A model generated the notes under the pieces. That model saw only the letters and a program-made list of their open reading frames with translations. It had not been told where the DNA came from and searched no databases. Position numbers and translations under genes: made by a program. A stretch of 64,000 nt of DNA from Mycobacteroides salmoniphilum (GTDB taxonomy: Bacteria; Actinomycetota; Actinomycetes; Mycobacteriales; Mycobacteriaceae), in assembly GCF_004924335.1 (NCBI RefSeq), contig NZ_CP024633.1:1302001-1366000 (forward strand), written 5' to 3'. This document shows, piece by piece, positions 1 to 17,829 of this stretch. The stretch's first letter is position 1. Each line of letters starts with the position of its first letter.

Positions 1-166
1 TCTGGACGGTGGCACCGCTGAACTGGGTGCGGCATCGACCATCGTCGACCTCACCGGACCGGTGCCGCTGATCCTGAGGGAAGGACCGATCACCCGGGAA
101 CAGATCGTCGAGGTGATTGGCGGCGACATCGGGCCCGGCGAGTCGGCGGAACCCACAGGATCTTGA
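1..166 (+). CDS. L-threonylcarbamoyladenylate synthase (Sua5/YwlC), 3' end only
   Basis: The window opens inside a gene; the frame that starts at base 2 reads 54 residues to a TGA at 164-166. The fragment contains STIVDLTGPVPLILREGPIT, which looks like the end of a Sua5/YrdC/YwlC domain. That enzyme makes the threonylcarbamoyl-AMP intermediate used for the t6A modification of ANN-decoding tRNAs. The next gene, wecA, starts 15 bases later, the same order as Rv1301-Rv1302 in M. tuberculosis. The catalytic part lies outside the window, so the call rests on this short C-terminus and synteny. Confidence 0.75.
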   Translation, partial: LDGGTAELGAASTIVDLTGPVPLILREGPITREQIVEVIGGDIGPGESAEPTGS

Positions 167-181
167 AGTACGGTCGGATGC

Positions 182-1408
182 GTGAGTGAGCTGCTGGCCC
201 TCGCCGATCGCGGCGCGGGTGTCCCTCTGCGTGAGCTCGCCCTGGTTGGGCTGACGGCGGCCATCACGACGTTCTTCTGCACTGGTGGCGTGCGGATGTT
301 CGCCACCCGGGTGGGCGCGGTGGCCTACCCGCGCGAGCGTGACGTGCACCTACAGCCGACCCCCCGGATGGGCGGCCTCGGCATGTACTTCGGCGTGTGC
401 GCGGCGATCTTCCTGGCCTCGCAACTGCCCGCCCTGACAAGGGGTTTCGTCTACTCGTCGGGTATGCCTGCCGTCGTCGTCGCGGGCGGCATCATCATGG
501 CCGTCGGGCTCATCGACGATAAATGGGGCCTGGACGCGCTGACTAAGTTCGCGGGGCAGGTCACGGCCGCCAGCGTCCTGGTCACCATGGGGGTGGCCTG
601 GAGCATGATCTACATCCCCTTCGGCGGGGTGGGCACCATCGTGTTGGATCAGATGTCCTCCATCCTGGTCACGCTCGCGTTGACGGTGTCGATCGTGAAC
701 GCGATGAACTTCGTGGATGGGCTCGATGGGCTGGCCGCCGGCTTGGGGCTCATTACCGCGGCCGCCATCTGCATCTTCTCGATCGGGCTGTTGCGCAGCC
801 ACGGCGGTGACGTCCTGTACTACCCGCCCGCGGTGATCTCGGTGGTGCTCGCCGGGGCGTGCCTTGGCTTCCTTCCGCACAACTTCCACCGGGCACGCAT
901 CTTCATGGGGGACTCAGGGTCGATGCTGATCGGCCTGATGCTGGCGGCCGCATCGACAACGGCCGCGGGCCCCATCTCGCAGAGCTCGTACGGCGCCAAA
1001 GACATGTTCGTCCTCCTGTCGCCGTTCTTGTTGGTGATCGCGGTGTTGCTGGTGCCCGCGCTGGACGCGCTATTGGCGATCATCCGCCGGACCCGGGCGG
1101 GCCGGAGCCCCTTCAGCCCAGACAAGATGCACCTGCATCACCGGCTGCTGCAGATCGGGCACTCGCATCGCAAGGCGGTGCTGATCATCTACCTGTGGGT
1201 GGCGATCATCGCCTTCGGAGCCGCCAGCACCATCTTCTTCGAGCCCCGATATGCGGGAGCGGTGGTGGTTGGCGCCATCGGTATCGCCATCGTCGCAACG
1301 GTCGTTCCCCTGTTGCGTCGGGAGGAACTCGATCAGCTGCCGGGAGCCGAATCAGGGCTCAGTTCGGCCACCGTTCCACCGGAACCATCGGTGTACGACG
1401 AAAAGTAG
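182..1408 (+). CDS. wecA: Decaprenyl-phosphate GlcNAc-1-phosphate transferase WecA
   Basis: This 408-residue polytopic membrane protein transfers GlcNAc-1-phosphate from UDP-GlcNAc to decaprenyl phosphate. That is the first step of the linker that joins arabinogalactan to peptidoglycan. Family signatures are visible: DDKWGLDALTKFAGQ (DDxxxLxxxxKxxxQ type, about residues 117-131), NAMNFVDGLDGLAAG (about 173-187), FMGDSGSM, and the cytoplasmic histidine motif HLHHRLL (about 318-324). At least ten hydrophobic segments separate them. The start is GTG at 182; an ATG four bases upstream closes at once. It lies between Sua5 and the ATP synthase operon, as Rv1302 does. Confidence 0.93.
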   Translation: MSELLALADRGAGVPLRELALVGLTAAITTFFCTGGVRMFATRVGAVAYPRERDVHLQPTPRMGGLGMYFGVCAAIFLASQLPALTRGFVYSSGMPAVVVAGGIIMAVGLIDDKWGLDALTKFAGQVTAASVLVTMGVAWSMIYIPFGGVGTIVLDQMSSILVTLALTVSIVNAMNFVDGLDGLAAGLGLITAAAICIFSIGLLRSHGGDVLYYPPAVISVVLAGACLGFLPHNFHRARIFMGDSGSMLIGLMLAAASTTAAGPISQSSYGAKDMFVLLSPFLLVIAVLLVPALDALLAIIRRTRAGRSPFSPDKMHLHHRLLQIGHSHRKAVLIIYLWVAIIAFGAASTIFFEPRYAGAVVVGAIGIAIVATVVPLLRREELDQLPGAESGLSSATVPPEPSVYDEK

Positions 1409-1589
1409 TAGGGGTGCATTAACCGCCTCTACCATGTGATACGGTTCTGCCATACCCGAAAACTCACGGGTGCCGGCCACACCGGAGCGACGGAATTTTT
1501 GGAAAGTCTGTCTAGACATTCCAGGTTCCGCCGGGACCGATCAACTGACCGACAGGGAGCTGCCCATTGAGGTGAGTTCAGCGAGCCCT

Positions 1590-1609
1590 CAGACCTCCTA
1601 TAAGGTCTG
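1590..1609. promoter_or_regulatory. Inverted repeat in the leader of the ATP synthase operon
   Basis: The 249-base gap between wecA and the atp genes is the likely promoter region of the atp operon. Within it CAGACCT (1590-1596) and AGGTCTG (1603-1609) form a perfect 7-bp inverted repeat around CCTATA. The overlapping TATAAG at 1599-1604 resembles a -10 hexamer, but no good -35 lies 16-18 bases upstream. It could be an operator, a short hairpin in the 5' UTR, or chance. I see nothing else supportable in 1409-1657. Confidence 0.3.
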
Positions 1610-1657
1610 GAACCGACGAACGCAGTTTTTGTTCCGCCACCCCGACAAAGATGTGAG

Positions 1658-2107
1658 GTGACACTCCAGGTGACCGTGCCCCAGGCAAGCCCCGATGCTC
1701 CGCTGGTTCTTCCGGCATTGGCGTTTCGCCCGTTGCGTCTGGCGGTGTTGTGTGGCGTTCTCGGTGCTCTGGCTCTGCTGGCCTCCGCCCTGCTGGGGCA
1801 TTGGCAGTTCGGCGTCTTCTTCGTTACTGGGCTTGGACTCGGATTGGTGAACGCTCTCCTCGTTCGCCAATCTGCGGAAGTAATTACCGCACAAGACAAT
1901 CCAAGCAAACAAAAGATGGCCATCAATTCCGCGGCGCGGTTGATGATCATCACCGTCCTCGCCCTGGTGATCGCATTCGTGTTCCGCCCCGCTGGTCTTG
2001 GGGTGTTCTTCGGAGTTGCGTTGTTCCAGGTGCTGCTGGTGTTGACCACCGCTGTGCCGGTGTGGAAAGGGATCCGTTCAGTGAGCAGTGAGCAGGGCGC
2101 AGCATGA
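1658..2107 (+). CDS. AtpI-like small membrane protein (Rv1303-type)
   Basis: This 149-residue protein has four hydrophobic segments (about 25-45, 50-70, 94-113 and 117-135). It is the first gene of the F1Fo ATP synthase cluster and corresponds in place to Rv1303. Such AtpI/UncI-like proteins are thought to help assemble the c-ring or handle Mg2+, but the mycobacterial protein is poorly characterised. The GTG start at 1658 follows a GAGGTG context. Its stop overlaps the atpB start by four bases (ATGA, 2104-2107), which suggests translational coupling. Confidence 0.8.
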   Translation: MTLQVTVPQASPDAPLVLPALAFRPLRLAVLCGVLGALALLASALLGHWQFGVFFVTGLGLGLVNALLVRQSAEVITAQDNPSKQKMAINSAARLMIITVLALVIAFVFRPAGLGVFFGVALFQVLLVLTTAVPVWKGIRSVSSEQGAA

Positions 2108-2859
2108 TTACGACATTCCAGGCAGAAGCCGCCATCGAGGTTGGTCATCACAAGCACGCACACTGGGGCTTTCTCGGTGAGGTGAACGTCGACACGATTG
2201 TCGCCACCGCCCTGGCCGGGGTAGTCGTGATCGCGCTGGCGCTGTTCTTGCGGGCCAAGGTCACCTCGACCGGTGTGCCCAACGGTGTGCAGCTGTTCTT
2301 CGAGGCGGTCACGGTTCAGTTCCGCAACCAGGTTGAGTCGGCCATCGGCATGAAGGTGGCGCCATTTGTGCTGCCGCTGGCCGTGACGATCTTCGTCTTC
2401 ATTCTCGTCTCCAACTGGATTTCGGTGCTGCCCGTGCAGTACACCGATGACACGGGTAAGACGGCCGAACTGTTGGCCCCCCCGGCCTCGGATATCAACT
2501 ACGTGTTGGCGTTGGCGCTGTTCGTATTCGTCTGCTACCACATCGCTGGTTTTGCGCGCCGCGGCCTGATCGGCCACCCGATCAAGCTGCTCAAGGGTCA
2601 CACCTGGGTTACCGCGTTCATCAACCCGATCGAGGAGTTGGCCAAGCCCATCTCGCTGTCGCTGCGGCTCTTCGGCAACATGTTCGCCGGCGGCATCATG
2701 GTGGCCCTTATTGCCATGTTCCCCGCGTACATCATGTGGGCGCCCAACGCCATCTGGAAGGCATTCGACCTGTTCGTCGGTCTGATCCAGGCCTTCATCT
2801 TCGCGCTGCTGACTGTCCTGTACTTCAGCCAGTCGATGGAAACCGACGAACACCACTAA
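2104..2859 (+). CDS. atpB: F1Fo ATP synthase subunit a
   Basis: This 251-residue subunit a forms the proton half-channels against the c-ring. The fourth-helix motif [17 protein letters not shown] (about 189-205) carries the essential arginine, followed by the usual C-terminal helix with [12 protein letters not shown] (about 229-240). Several other hydrophobic segments precede it. It is coupled to the upstream atpI-like gene by a four-base overlap and followed by atpE after 62 bases. Length and motifs are normal for mycobacteria. Confidence 0.97.
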   Translation: MITTFQAEAAIEVGHHKHAHWGFLGEVNVDTIVATALAGVVVIALALFLRAKVTSTGVPNGVQLFFEAVTVQFRNQVESAIGMKVAPFVLPLAVTIFVFILVSNWISVLPVQYTDDTGKTAELLAPPASDINYVLALALFVFVCYHIAGFARRGLIGHPIKLLKGHTWVTAFINPIEELAKPISLSLRLFGNMFAGGIMVALIAMFPAYIMWAPNAIWKAFDLFVGLIQAFIFALLTVLYFSQSMETDEHH

Positions 2860-2891
2860 TTACCCAGACCAACCTGAATAGACCCCGGTAG

Positions 2892-3712
<821 letters not shown>

Positions 3713-3715
3713 AAG

Positions 3716-5062
3716 ATGTCGACATTTTTAGGACAGCTCTTCGGTTTCGCTGTCATCGTGTTTCTGGTGGTCAAGTACGTCGCGCCGCCGGTACGCACGT
3801 TGATGGCCAAGCAGCAGGACACGGTGCGTCAGCAGCTCGCCGATAGCAAGACTGCGGCGGACAAGCTGGTCGAGGCCGAGGGTGCGCATGCCAAGGCGAT
3901 CGAAGATGCCAAGGCTGATGCCGCCGAGATCGCCGAGGAAGCCAAGGCGGATGCCGTGCAGATCGCCAAGCAGCTGCGTGAGCAGGCTGACGCTGAGGTT
4001 GCGCGGATCAAGGTGCATGGCCAGGAGCAGATCCTGCTGCAGCGCCAGCAGCTGATCCGTCAGCTACGCGGTGACCTCGGTGCCGAATCCGTGAACCGCG
4101 CAGGCGATTTGGTGCGTTCACACGTCAGTGACCCCGCGGCGCAGTCAGCCACCGTCGACCGGTTCCTCGATGACCTGTCTCAGATGGCCGGCAGCGTCAA
4201 CACCGAACGCCGACCGTTGGCGGTCGGGGGAGCGGGCCTGCACGCCGCTAGCCGCGAATCGCTGGCGGAGCAGGTGTCGGCCTTCCAGGCCAATGCGGTC
4301 TCGCTCGACAGCCTGACGCTCAACGCGCTGGCCGATGATCTGACCGCGGTCGCCGAGCTCCTCATCAAGGAATTGGTGCTGCGCAAGCACCTGTCCGAGC
4401 CGGTCGATGCCAGCGAGCAGGCCGCCAAGGTCGCCCTGGTCGACTCCGTGCTCACGTCCAAGATCGGACGGCCGGCGCTCGAGGTCGTGCGTGCGGCCGT
4501 GACGGCCCGGTGGTCGGCGTCCGGTGACCTGATCACCGCGATCGAGCACATTGCCCGCCTCGCGCTGCTGGAGCGGGCCGAGCGCGACGGTCAGATCGAC
4601 GATGTCGAGGACCAGCTGTTCCGTGTCAGTCGCATCCTCGATGGGGAGCCGCAACTGAGCACGCTGCTGGGCAACACCGCCGCGCCTGCCGCCGATCGCG
4701 TGACGCTGCTGAAGAACGTTCTCGCCGGCCGGTCCAACCTGATTGTGACCAGCCTGCTGGCCCAGACCGTGCGCCTGCTGCGTGGCAAGCGTGCCGATAT
4801 CGCGGTACTTGAGGTCGCCGAGTTGGCGGTTGCCCGCCGCGACGAGTCGGTCGCTCACGTGAAGGCGGCAGCTCCGGTCAGCGATGCGCAGATCACCCGA
4901 CTGGCTCAGGTGCTCGGACAGATTTACGGACGCACCATTGCGGTGCAGCTGGATGTGGATCCCGACCTGCTGGGTGGTCTCGTCGTCAATATCGGTGACG
5001 AGGAAATCGACGGCAGCCTGTCCACCCGGCTCTCCGCGGCCGCCCTCCATCTGCCCAATTAA
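3716..5062 (+). CDS. atpH: F1Fo ATP synthase fused b'-delta subunit
   Basis: At 448 residues this is far longer than an ordinary delta subunit (about 180). It is the actinobacterial fusion of a b-like subunit to delta. Residues 4-22 form the membrane anchor, residues about 30-140 a coiled-coil stalk (repeats such as [23 protein letters not shown]), and about residues 165-448 the delta domain. The protein ends with the usual [20 protein letters not shown] motif. Translation starts at ATG 3716, after AAAAG and three bases past the atpF stop. Confidence 0.96.
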   Translation: MSTFLGQLFGFAVIVFLVVKYVAPPVRTLMAKQQDTVRQQLADSKTAADKLVEAEGAHAKAIEDAKADAAEIAEEAKADAVQIAKQLREQADAEVARIKVHGQEQILLQRQQLIRQLRGDLGAESVNRAGDLVRSHVSDPAAQSATVDRFLDDLSQMAGSVNTERRPLAVGGAGLHAASRESLAEQVSAFQANAVSLDSLTLNALADDLTAVAELLIKELVLRKHLSEPVDASEQAAKVALVDSVLTSKIGRPALEVVRAAVTARWSASGDLITAIEHIARLALLERAERDGQIDDVEDQLFRVSRILDGEPQLSTLLGNTAAPAADRVTLLKNVLAGRSNLIVTSLLAQTVRLLRGKRADIAVLEVAELAVARRDESVAHVKAAAPVSDAQITRLAQVLGQIYGRTIAVQLDVDPDLLGGLVVNIGDEEIDGSLSTRLSAAALHLPN

Positions 5063-5084
5063 CCCCATTAGACGCATCACCTAA

Positions 5085-6758
<1,674 letters not shown>

Positions 6759-6766
6759 AGCAGTAG

Positions 6767-7711
<945 letters not shown>

Positions 7712-7725
7712 GAAGAGACGAGTAG

Positions 7726-9156
<1,431 letters not shown>

Positions 9157-9190
9157 TTCGTCGCTAGCGATTTTGAAGGAGGTGCATTGA

Positions 9191-9556
<366 letters not shown>

Positions 9557-9593
9557 CACTACCCATACGGCCAACCACTAAGGAAACACCGCT

Positions 9594-10025
9594 TTGAGCG
9601 TGACGGCGATGATCGAGATATCGGTCATCGCCGTCCTTGCTTTGGCGGTGACCGCGTTGAGTTTTCGTCTGCTCAAGTTGCGACATGGCGGTACCGCGGC
9701 TCTGCTGCGTGACATACCGGAGGCGGGGGAGGGGCGCTGGCGCCACGGCGTCATGCGGTACCGCGAATCTCAAGCGGAGTTCTATCGGCTCTCCAGCGTG
9801 CGGCTCTGGGCCGATCGCCGGCTGTCGCGGCGTGAACTCGAGATCATCGACCGGCGGATTCCGCGCGGCGACGAATACGACATCATGACGGCCGAGATTG
9901 TGGTGCTGCAGCTGCGCGACGGCGCACGCGTGTACGAAATGGCGCTGGATCGCGGCGCGTTAACCGCCTTCATGTCCTGGGTTGAGTCGCGACCCTCGCG
10001 GCGTGCGGAACGCCGCACCCGCTAG
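9594..10025 (+). CDS. DUF2550 membrane-anchored protein (Rv1312-type)
   Basis: This 143-residue protein has one N-terminal hydrophobic segment (about residues 4-22) and a basic soluble domain containing WRHGVMRYRESQAEFYRL and ELEIIDRRIPRGDEYDI. This pattern and its place just after atpC match the conserved actinobacterial DUF2550 family (Rv1312). No function is established. I used the TTG at 9594, 37 bases after atpC; the in-frame GTG at 9600 is a near-equivalent start. It converges on the next gene with a 17-base gap. Confidence 0.85.
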   Translation: MSVTAMIEISVIAVLALAVTALSFRLLKLRHGGTAALLRDIPEAGEGRWRHGVMRYRESQAEFYRLSSVRLWADRRLSRRELEIIDRRIPRGDEYDIMTAEIVVLQLRDGARVYEMALDRGALTAFMSWVESRPSRRAERRTR

Positions 10026-10042
10026 GCGCTCGTGCCCACCCG

Positions 10043-10618
10043 CTAGGCGGGTTGTGCGGGTCCGCCGGGCTTCCAGAGCGTGTCCTTACCGTCGTTGGCG
10101 ACCCGCGACAGGATGAACAACAGATCCGAGAGCCGGTTCAGATACTTGGCGGTCAGCACGTTGGTGCTGTCGGGATAGGTGTCGATGGCGGCCCAGGCCG
10201 AGCGTTCCGCCCGACGCGCCACGGTCCGCGCCACATGTAACAGCCCGGATAGCGCGGTACCACCTGGCAGCACAAAGGAATTCAGCTTGGGCAGATCCGC
10301 GTTGTACTCGTCACACCAGCGCTCGAGGCGGTCTATATACGGCTGGGTGATCCGCAGCGGCGGGTATTCGGGGTCGGATATCACGGGAGTCGACAGGTCC
10401 GCGCCGGCGTCGAACAGATCGTTCTGGATCTGCAGCAGCACTGCGCCGATCGGCCCGCTCGGGTTCCCGAGCACCACCGCGACACCAATGGCGGCATTCG
10501 CTTCGTCGCAATCTGCGTACGCGGCGAGCCGCGGATCATTCTTCGGTACGCGCGAGAAGTCACTCAGACCCGTGGTTCCGTCGTCTCCGGTCCGGGTGTA
10601 GATGCGCGTGAGATGCAC
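10043..10618 (-). CDS. PduO-type ATP:cob(I)alamin adenosyltransferase
   Basis: This 191-residue enzyme transfers the adenosyl group of ATP to cob(I)alamin to make coenzyme B12. The N-terminal ATP-binding signature [17 protein letters not shown], the [20 protein letters not shown] segment and the [10 protein letters not shown] helix are typical of the PduO family (Rv1314c). I chose the GTG at 10618, which gives the conserved N-terminus [13 protein letters not shown]. An in-frame ATG at 10714 would add 32 low-complexity residues and lies only 33 bases from divergent murA. The product would serve B12 enzymes such as methylmalonyl-CoA mutase, whose partner epimerase is encoded at 21383. Confidence 0.9.
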   Translation of the reverse strand: MHLTRIYTRTGDDGTTGLSDFSRVPKNDPRLAAYADCDEANAAIGVAVVLGNPSGPIGAVLLQIQNDLFDAGADLSTPVISDPEYPPLRITQPYIDRLERWCDEYNADLPKLNSFVLPGGTALSGLLHVARTVARRAERSAWAAIDTYPDSTNVLTAKYLNRLSDLLFILSRVANDGKDTLWKPGGPAQPA

Positions 10619-10747
10619 GCCACTCGATGCTGCCCGCTCGCGCTGCGGGTCCTTCGCGCCTGCGGGTGCGCCATCGTTTCCGTTGCCTCTTCGCCCGCGT
10701 GGCTCATCGGTCATGCGTCGAAACGTTACCCGGCTACGCTGTCGGGC

Positions 10748-12001
10748 GTGAGCGAGCATTTCTTGGTGACCGGCGGCGCCCGGCTTACCGGCAACGTGGC
10801 GGTAACCGGCGCCAAGAACAGTGTGCTCAAGCTGATGGCGGCCACTCTCCTTGCGGAGGGAACCAGCACCATCACCAACTGTCCGGACATCCTCGACGTG
10901 CCGCTGATGGCGGAGGTGCTGCGGGGATTGGGTGCGACGGTGGAGTTAGAAGGTGATGTCGTCAGGGTCACCTCACCGGACGAACCTAAGTACGACGCCG
11001 ACTTCGCGGCGGTACGGCAGTTCCGCGCCTCGGTATGTGTCCTGGGGCCGCTGGTGGGCCGGTGTCGACGGGCCAAGGTGGCGTTACCCGGCGGAGATGC
11101 CATCGGGTCACGTCCGCTCGACATGCATCAGGCAGGCCTACGCCAGCTCGGGGCGGAATGCGCCATCGAGCATGGGTGTGTAGTCGCAGAGGCAAAAGCA
11201 TTGCACGGGGCCGATATTCAGCTCGACTTTCCGTCAGTGGGTGCCACGGAGAACATTTTGATGGCAGCGGTGCTCGCCGATGGCGTCACGACCATCCACA
11301 ACGCTGCGCGCGAGCCGGATGTGGTGGACCTGTGCACCATGTTGGTGCAGATGGGCGCCCAGATAGAAGGTGCCGGGACGTCGACATTGACGGTAATCGG
11401 CGTCTCCAAGCTTCATCCCACCGAGCATCGCGTTATCGGAGACCGAATCGTCGCTGCCACTTGGGGTCTCGCTGCCGCGATGACCCGCGGTGACGTCACT
11501 GTTACCGGAGTCGATCCGGAACACCTGCAACTGGTGCTGCACAAGCTGCATGATGCCGGCGCCACAGTTACTCAGAACGACAACGGATTTCGCGTCGTTC
11601 AGTACGAGCGTCCCAAAGCGATAAACGTAGCGACGTTGCCGTTCCCTGGATTCCCAACTGACCTGCAGCCCATGGCAATTGGGCTCGCCGCGATAGCAGA
11701 CGGCACATCCATGATCACCGAGAATGTCTTCGAAGCCCGATTCCGCTTCGTCGAGGAGATGATGCGGCTGGGGGCCGATGCCCGGACCGATGGACACCAC
11801 GCTGTGGTCCGGGGGATCCGGCAACTGTCCAGTGCACCCGTGTGGTCATCGGACATCCGGGCAGGCGCGGGGCTGGTCTTGGCGGGCCTAGTGGCGGATG
11901 GCGTCACCGAGGTATACGATGTCTTTCATATCGACCGCGGTTACCCGTTGTTCGTGGAGAATCTCCAGAGCTTGGGTGCCGAAGTCGAGCGGGTCAGCTA
12001 G
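10748..12001 (+). CDS. murA: UDP-N-acetylglucosamine 1-carboxyvinyltransferase MurA
   Basis: This 417-residue enzyme catalyses the first committed step of peptidoglycan synthesis, transfer of enolpyruvate to UDP-GlcNAc. It starts at GTG 10748 ([15 protein letters not shown]), giving the length of the M. tuberculosis protein; the open frame runs further upstream but without the conserved N-terminus. Lys23 and Asn24 (GAKNSVLK) are present. The active-site cysteine that fosfomycin alkylates is replaced by Asp117 in [11 protein letters not shown], as in other mycobacteria, which predicts intrinsic fosfomycin resistance. It lies directly upstream of the rRNA promoters. Confidence 0.96.
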   Translation: MSEHFLVTGGARLTGNVAVTGAKNSVLKLMAATLLAEGTSTITNCPDILDVPLMAEVLRGLGATVELEGDVVRVTSPDEPKYDADFAAVRQFRASVCVLGPLVGRCRRAKVALPGGDAIGSRPLDMHQAGLRQLGAECAIEHGCVVAEAKALHGADIQLDFPSVGATENILMAAVLADGVTTIHNAAREPDVVDLCTMLVQMGAQIEGAGTSTLTVIGVSKLHPTEHRVIGDRIVAATWGLAAAMTRGDVTVTGVDPEHLQLVLHKLHDAGATVTQNDNGFRVVQYERPKAINVATLPFPGFPTDLQPMAIGLAAIADGTSMITENVFEARFRFVEEMMRLGADARTDGHHAVVRGIRQLSSAPVWSSDIRAGAGLVLAGLVADGVTEVYDVFHIDRGYPLFVENLQSLGAEVERVS

Positions 12002-12026
12002 CGCTGACCACCCCCGAAACCCGAAG

Positions 12027-12056
12027 TTGACTCAAGTTCACTGGACTTGGTACAGT
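12027..12056 (+). promoter_or_regulatory. rRNA promoter 1 (most upstream, diverged copy)
   Basis: TTGACT at 12027-12032 and TACAGT at 12051-12056 are separated by 18 bases. It starts 26 bases after the murA stop. Its -10 and spacer differ slightly from the other three copies, so it is the oldest or least homogenised member of the array. It would be read by the principal sigma factor SigA. Confidence 0.85.
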
Positions 12057-12154
12057 GGTCGGGTTGCCCTGAAAGAGCGAGGCTGGGACAAGGAAGCGAT
12101 TCCGAAATTCCAGTCTTAGGTTTGGTGCGCAAGTGACCAGCCAAAACCCGGAGT

Positions 12155-12184
12155 TTGACTCAAGTTCACCGAACTTGATACGGT
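12155..12184 (+). promoter_or_regulatory. rRNA promoter 2
   Basis: TTGACT at 12155-12160 and TACGGT at 12179-12184 with an 18-base spacer, inside the second repeat unit. The spacer carries AAGTTCACCGAACTT, an interrupted palindrome shared with promoters 3 and 4. Confidence 0.85.
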
Positions 12185-12283
12185 TCCCGGGCCGCTCAGG
12201 AAGAGCGAAAGTCGAAATAGACGAAGAAATTCGGAAATCTCGGCGATCGGATGGTGCGCAAGTGACCAGCCAAAACCGGGAAT

Positions 12284-12313
12284 TTGACTCAAGTTCACCG
12301 AACTTGATACGGT
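12284..12313 (+). promoter_or_regulatory. rRNA promoter 3
   Basis: TTGACT at 12284-12289 and TACGGT at 12308-12313, 18-base spacer identical to promoter 2. It is followed by TTCCCAGCC and a purine-rich initially transcribed region. Confidence 0.85.
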
Positions 12314-12411
12314 TTCCCAGCCGCCCGAAAGAGCGGAAGTCGAGATAAAAGAAGAAATTCAGATATCTCGGCGATCGGATGGTGCGCAAGTGACCAGCCA
12401 AAACCGGGAAT

Positions 12412-12441
12412 TTGACTCAAGTTCACCGAACTTGATACGGT
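12412..12441 (+). promoter_or_regulatory. rRNA promoter 4 (closest to 16S)
   Basis: TTGACT at 12412-12417 and TACGGT at 12436-12441, spacer identical to promoters 2 and 3. It lies about 165 bases before the mature 16S 5' end, so its transcript would include the boxB/boxA leader. Confidence 0.85.
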
Positions 12442-12502
12442 TTCCGAGCCGCCTGAAAGGGCGGAGGCAAGAATAAGGGAAGAAATTCCCGAATTCATAG
12501 CC

Positions 12503-12548
12503 ACAACAAATAAATGTGTTGTTTGAGAACTCAATAGTGTGTCAGTGT
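12503..12548 (+). promoter_or_regulatory. rRNA leader boxB hairpin and boxA antitermination element
   Basis: ACAACA (12503-12508) pairs with TGTTGT (12517-12522) to form a small boxB-type hairpin. It is followed at once by GTTTGAGAACTCAATAGTG, the conserved boxA-like motif of actinobacterial rRNA leaders. In related operons this binds NusB/NusE and lets RNA polymerase read through terminators. The AT-rich bases that follow (12549-12607) probably form the 5' strand of the 16S processing stem. Confidence 0.75.
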
Positions 12549-12607
12549 TTATATAGACATTTTATGTCGATAACAATTCTTTTGACAGTTGTTTTGTCGG
12601 GATTAAA

Positions 12608-14133
<1,526 letters not shown>

Positions 14134-14381
14134 AGCACCATTTCCCAGTCGAATGAATTGGGAACATAAAGCGAGTATCTGTAGTGGATGCATGCTTGGT
14201 GAATATGTTTTATAAATCCTGTCCACCCCGTGGATAGGTAGTCGGCAAAACGTCGAACTGTCATAAGAATTGAAACGCTGGCACACTGTTGGGTCCTGAG
14301 GCAACACATTGTGTTGTCACCCTGCTTGGTGGTGGGGTGTGGTCTTTGACTTATGGATAGTGGTTGCGAGCATCTAAACAT

Positions 14382-14414
14382 AGCCTCGCTCGTTTACGAG
14401 TGAGGCTGGTTTTT
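14382..14414 (+). terminator. Terminator-like hairpin inside the 16S-23S spacer
   Basis: AGCCTCGCTCGT (14382-14393) and ACGAGTGAGGCT (14396-14407) form a 12-bp stem with one G-U pair and a two-base loop, followed by GGTTTTT. By sequence this is an intrinsic-terminator shape, but it sits between 16S and 23S. It may instead be a processing hairpin or the 5' strand of the 23S stem. The rest of the spacer (14130-14428) holds no tRNA gene, as usual in mycobacteria, only short inverted repeats such as CAACACA/TGTGTTG near 14302. Confidence 0.45.
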
Positions 14415-14428
14415 GCAATTTATTAGCT

Positions 14429-17540
<3,112 letters not shown>

Positions 17541-17617
17541 ATCGCAACCACTATTCGTCGTCATTTGACGACCACACTCCACCACCAGATAACTTGTGTG
17601 TTAATCACACGAAAGAG

Positions 17618-17735
17618 TTACGGCGGCCACAGCGAGAGGGAAACGCCCGGTCCCATTCCGAACCCGGAAGCTAAGCCTCTCAGCGCCGATGGTACTGTTC
17701 TTAACACGGAACGGAAGAGTAGGACACCGCCGAAC
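17618..17735 (+). rRNA. rrf: 5S ribosomal RNA
   Basis: TTACGGCGGCCACAGCGAGAG starts the gene and GGACACCGCCGAA ends it, with the two ends pairing as the terminal helix. The CCCGGTCCCATTCCGAACCC segment is the standard loop region of 5S RNA. It follows 23S after a spacer of about 77 bases and is the last gene of the operon. Confidence 0.95.
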
Positions 17736-17744
17736 ATAAATTGG

Positions 17745-17775
17745 AAATACCCCCCAGGAAACTGGGGGGTATTTT
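17745..17775 (+). terminator. rRNA operon intrinsic terminator
   Basis: AAATACCCCCCAG (17745-17757) and CTGGGGGGTATTT (17762-17774) form a perfect 13-bp stem around GAAA, ending in a T-run. It lies 10 bases after 5S. This is a much stronger terminator than most mycobacterial genes have, in keeping with the high flux through the rRNA operon. Confidence 0.93.
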
Positions 17776-17829
17776 CATATTCTGGCTGCTAGATTTCTGA
17801 AATAGTGTGACGGTAGAGATAGGAACCCT

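Larger units (their letters stand above)
12002..12490 (+). repeat. Tandem ~128-bp repeats, each carrying an rRNA promoter
   Basis: Between murA and the 16S gene the sequence repeats about every 128 bases. Two successive units begin GGTGCGCAAGTGACCAGCC at 12253 and 12381, and a third nearly identical unit begins at 12124. A more diverged fourth copy fills 12002-12123. Each unit holds a TTGACT -35, the same 18-base spacer (CAAGTTCACCGAACTTGA in three of them), a TACGGT or TACAGT -10 and a GAAAGAGCGGAAG-like transcribed segment. Spacing between the -35 boxes is 128, 129 and 128 bases. The units look like products of promoter duplication. Confidence 0.92.

Noticed and set aside
3716..5062. Unusually long AtpH considered as an assembly or frameshift artefact.
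   Set aside because: The b'-delta fusion is the normal form in mycobacteria.
12124..12480. Regularly spaced repeats that could be taken for a CRISPR array.
   Set aside because: The repeats are about 128 bases long without unique spacers, each holds a promoter, and no cas genes are present.
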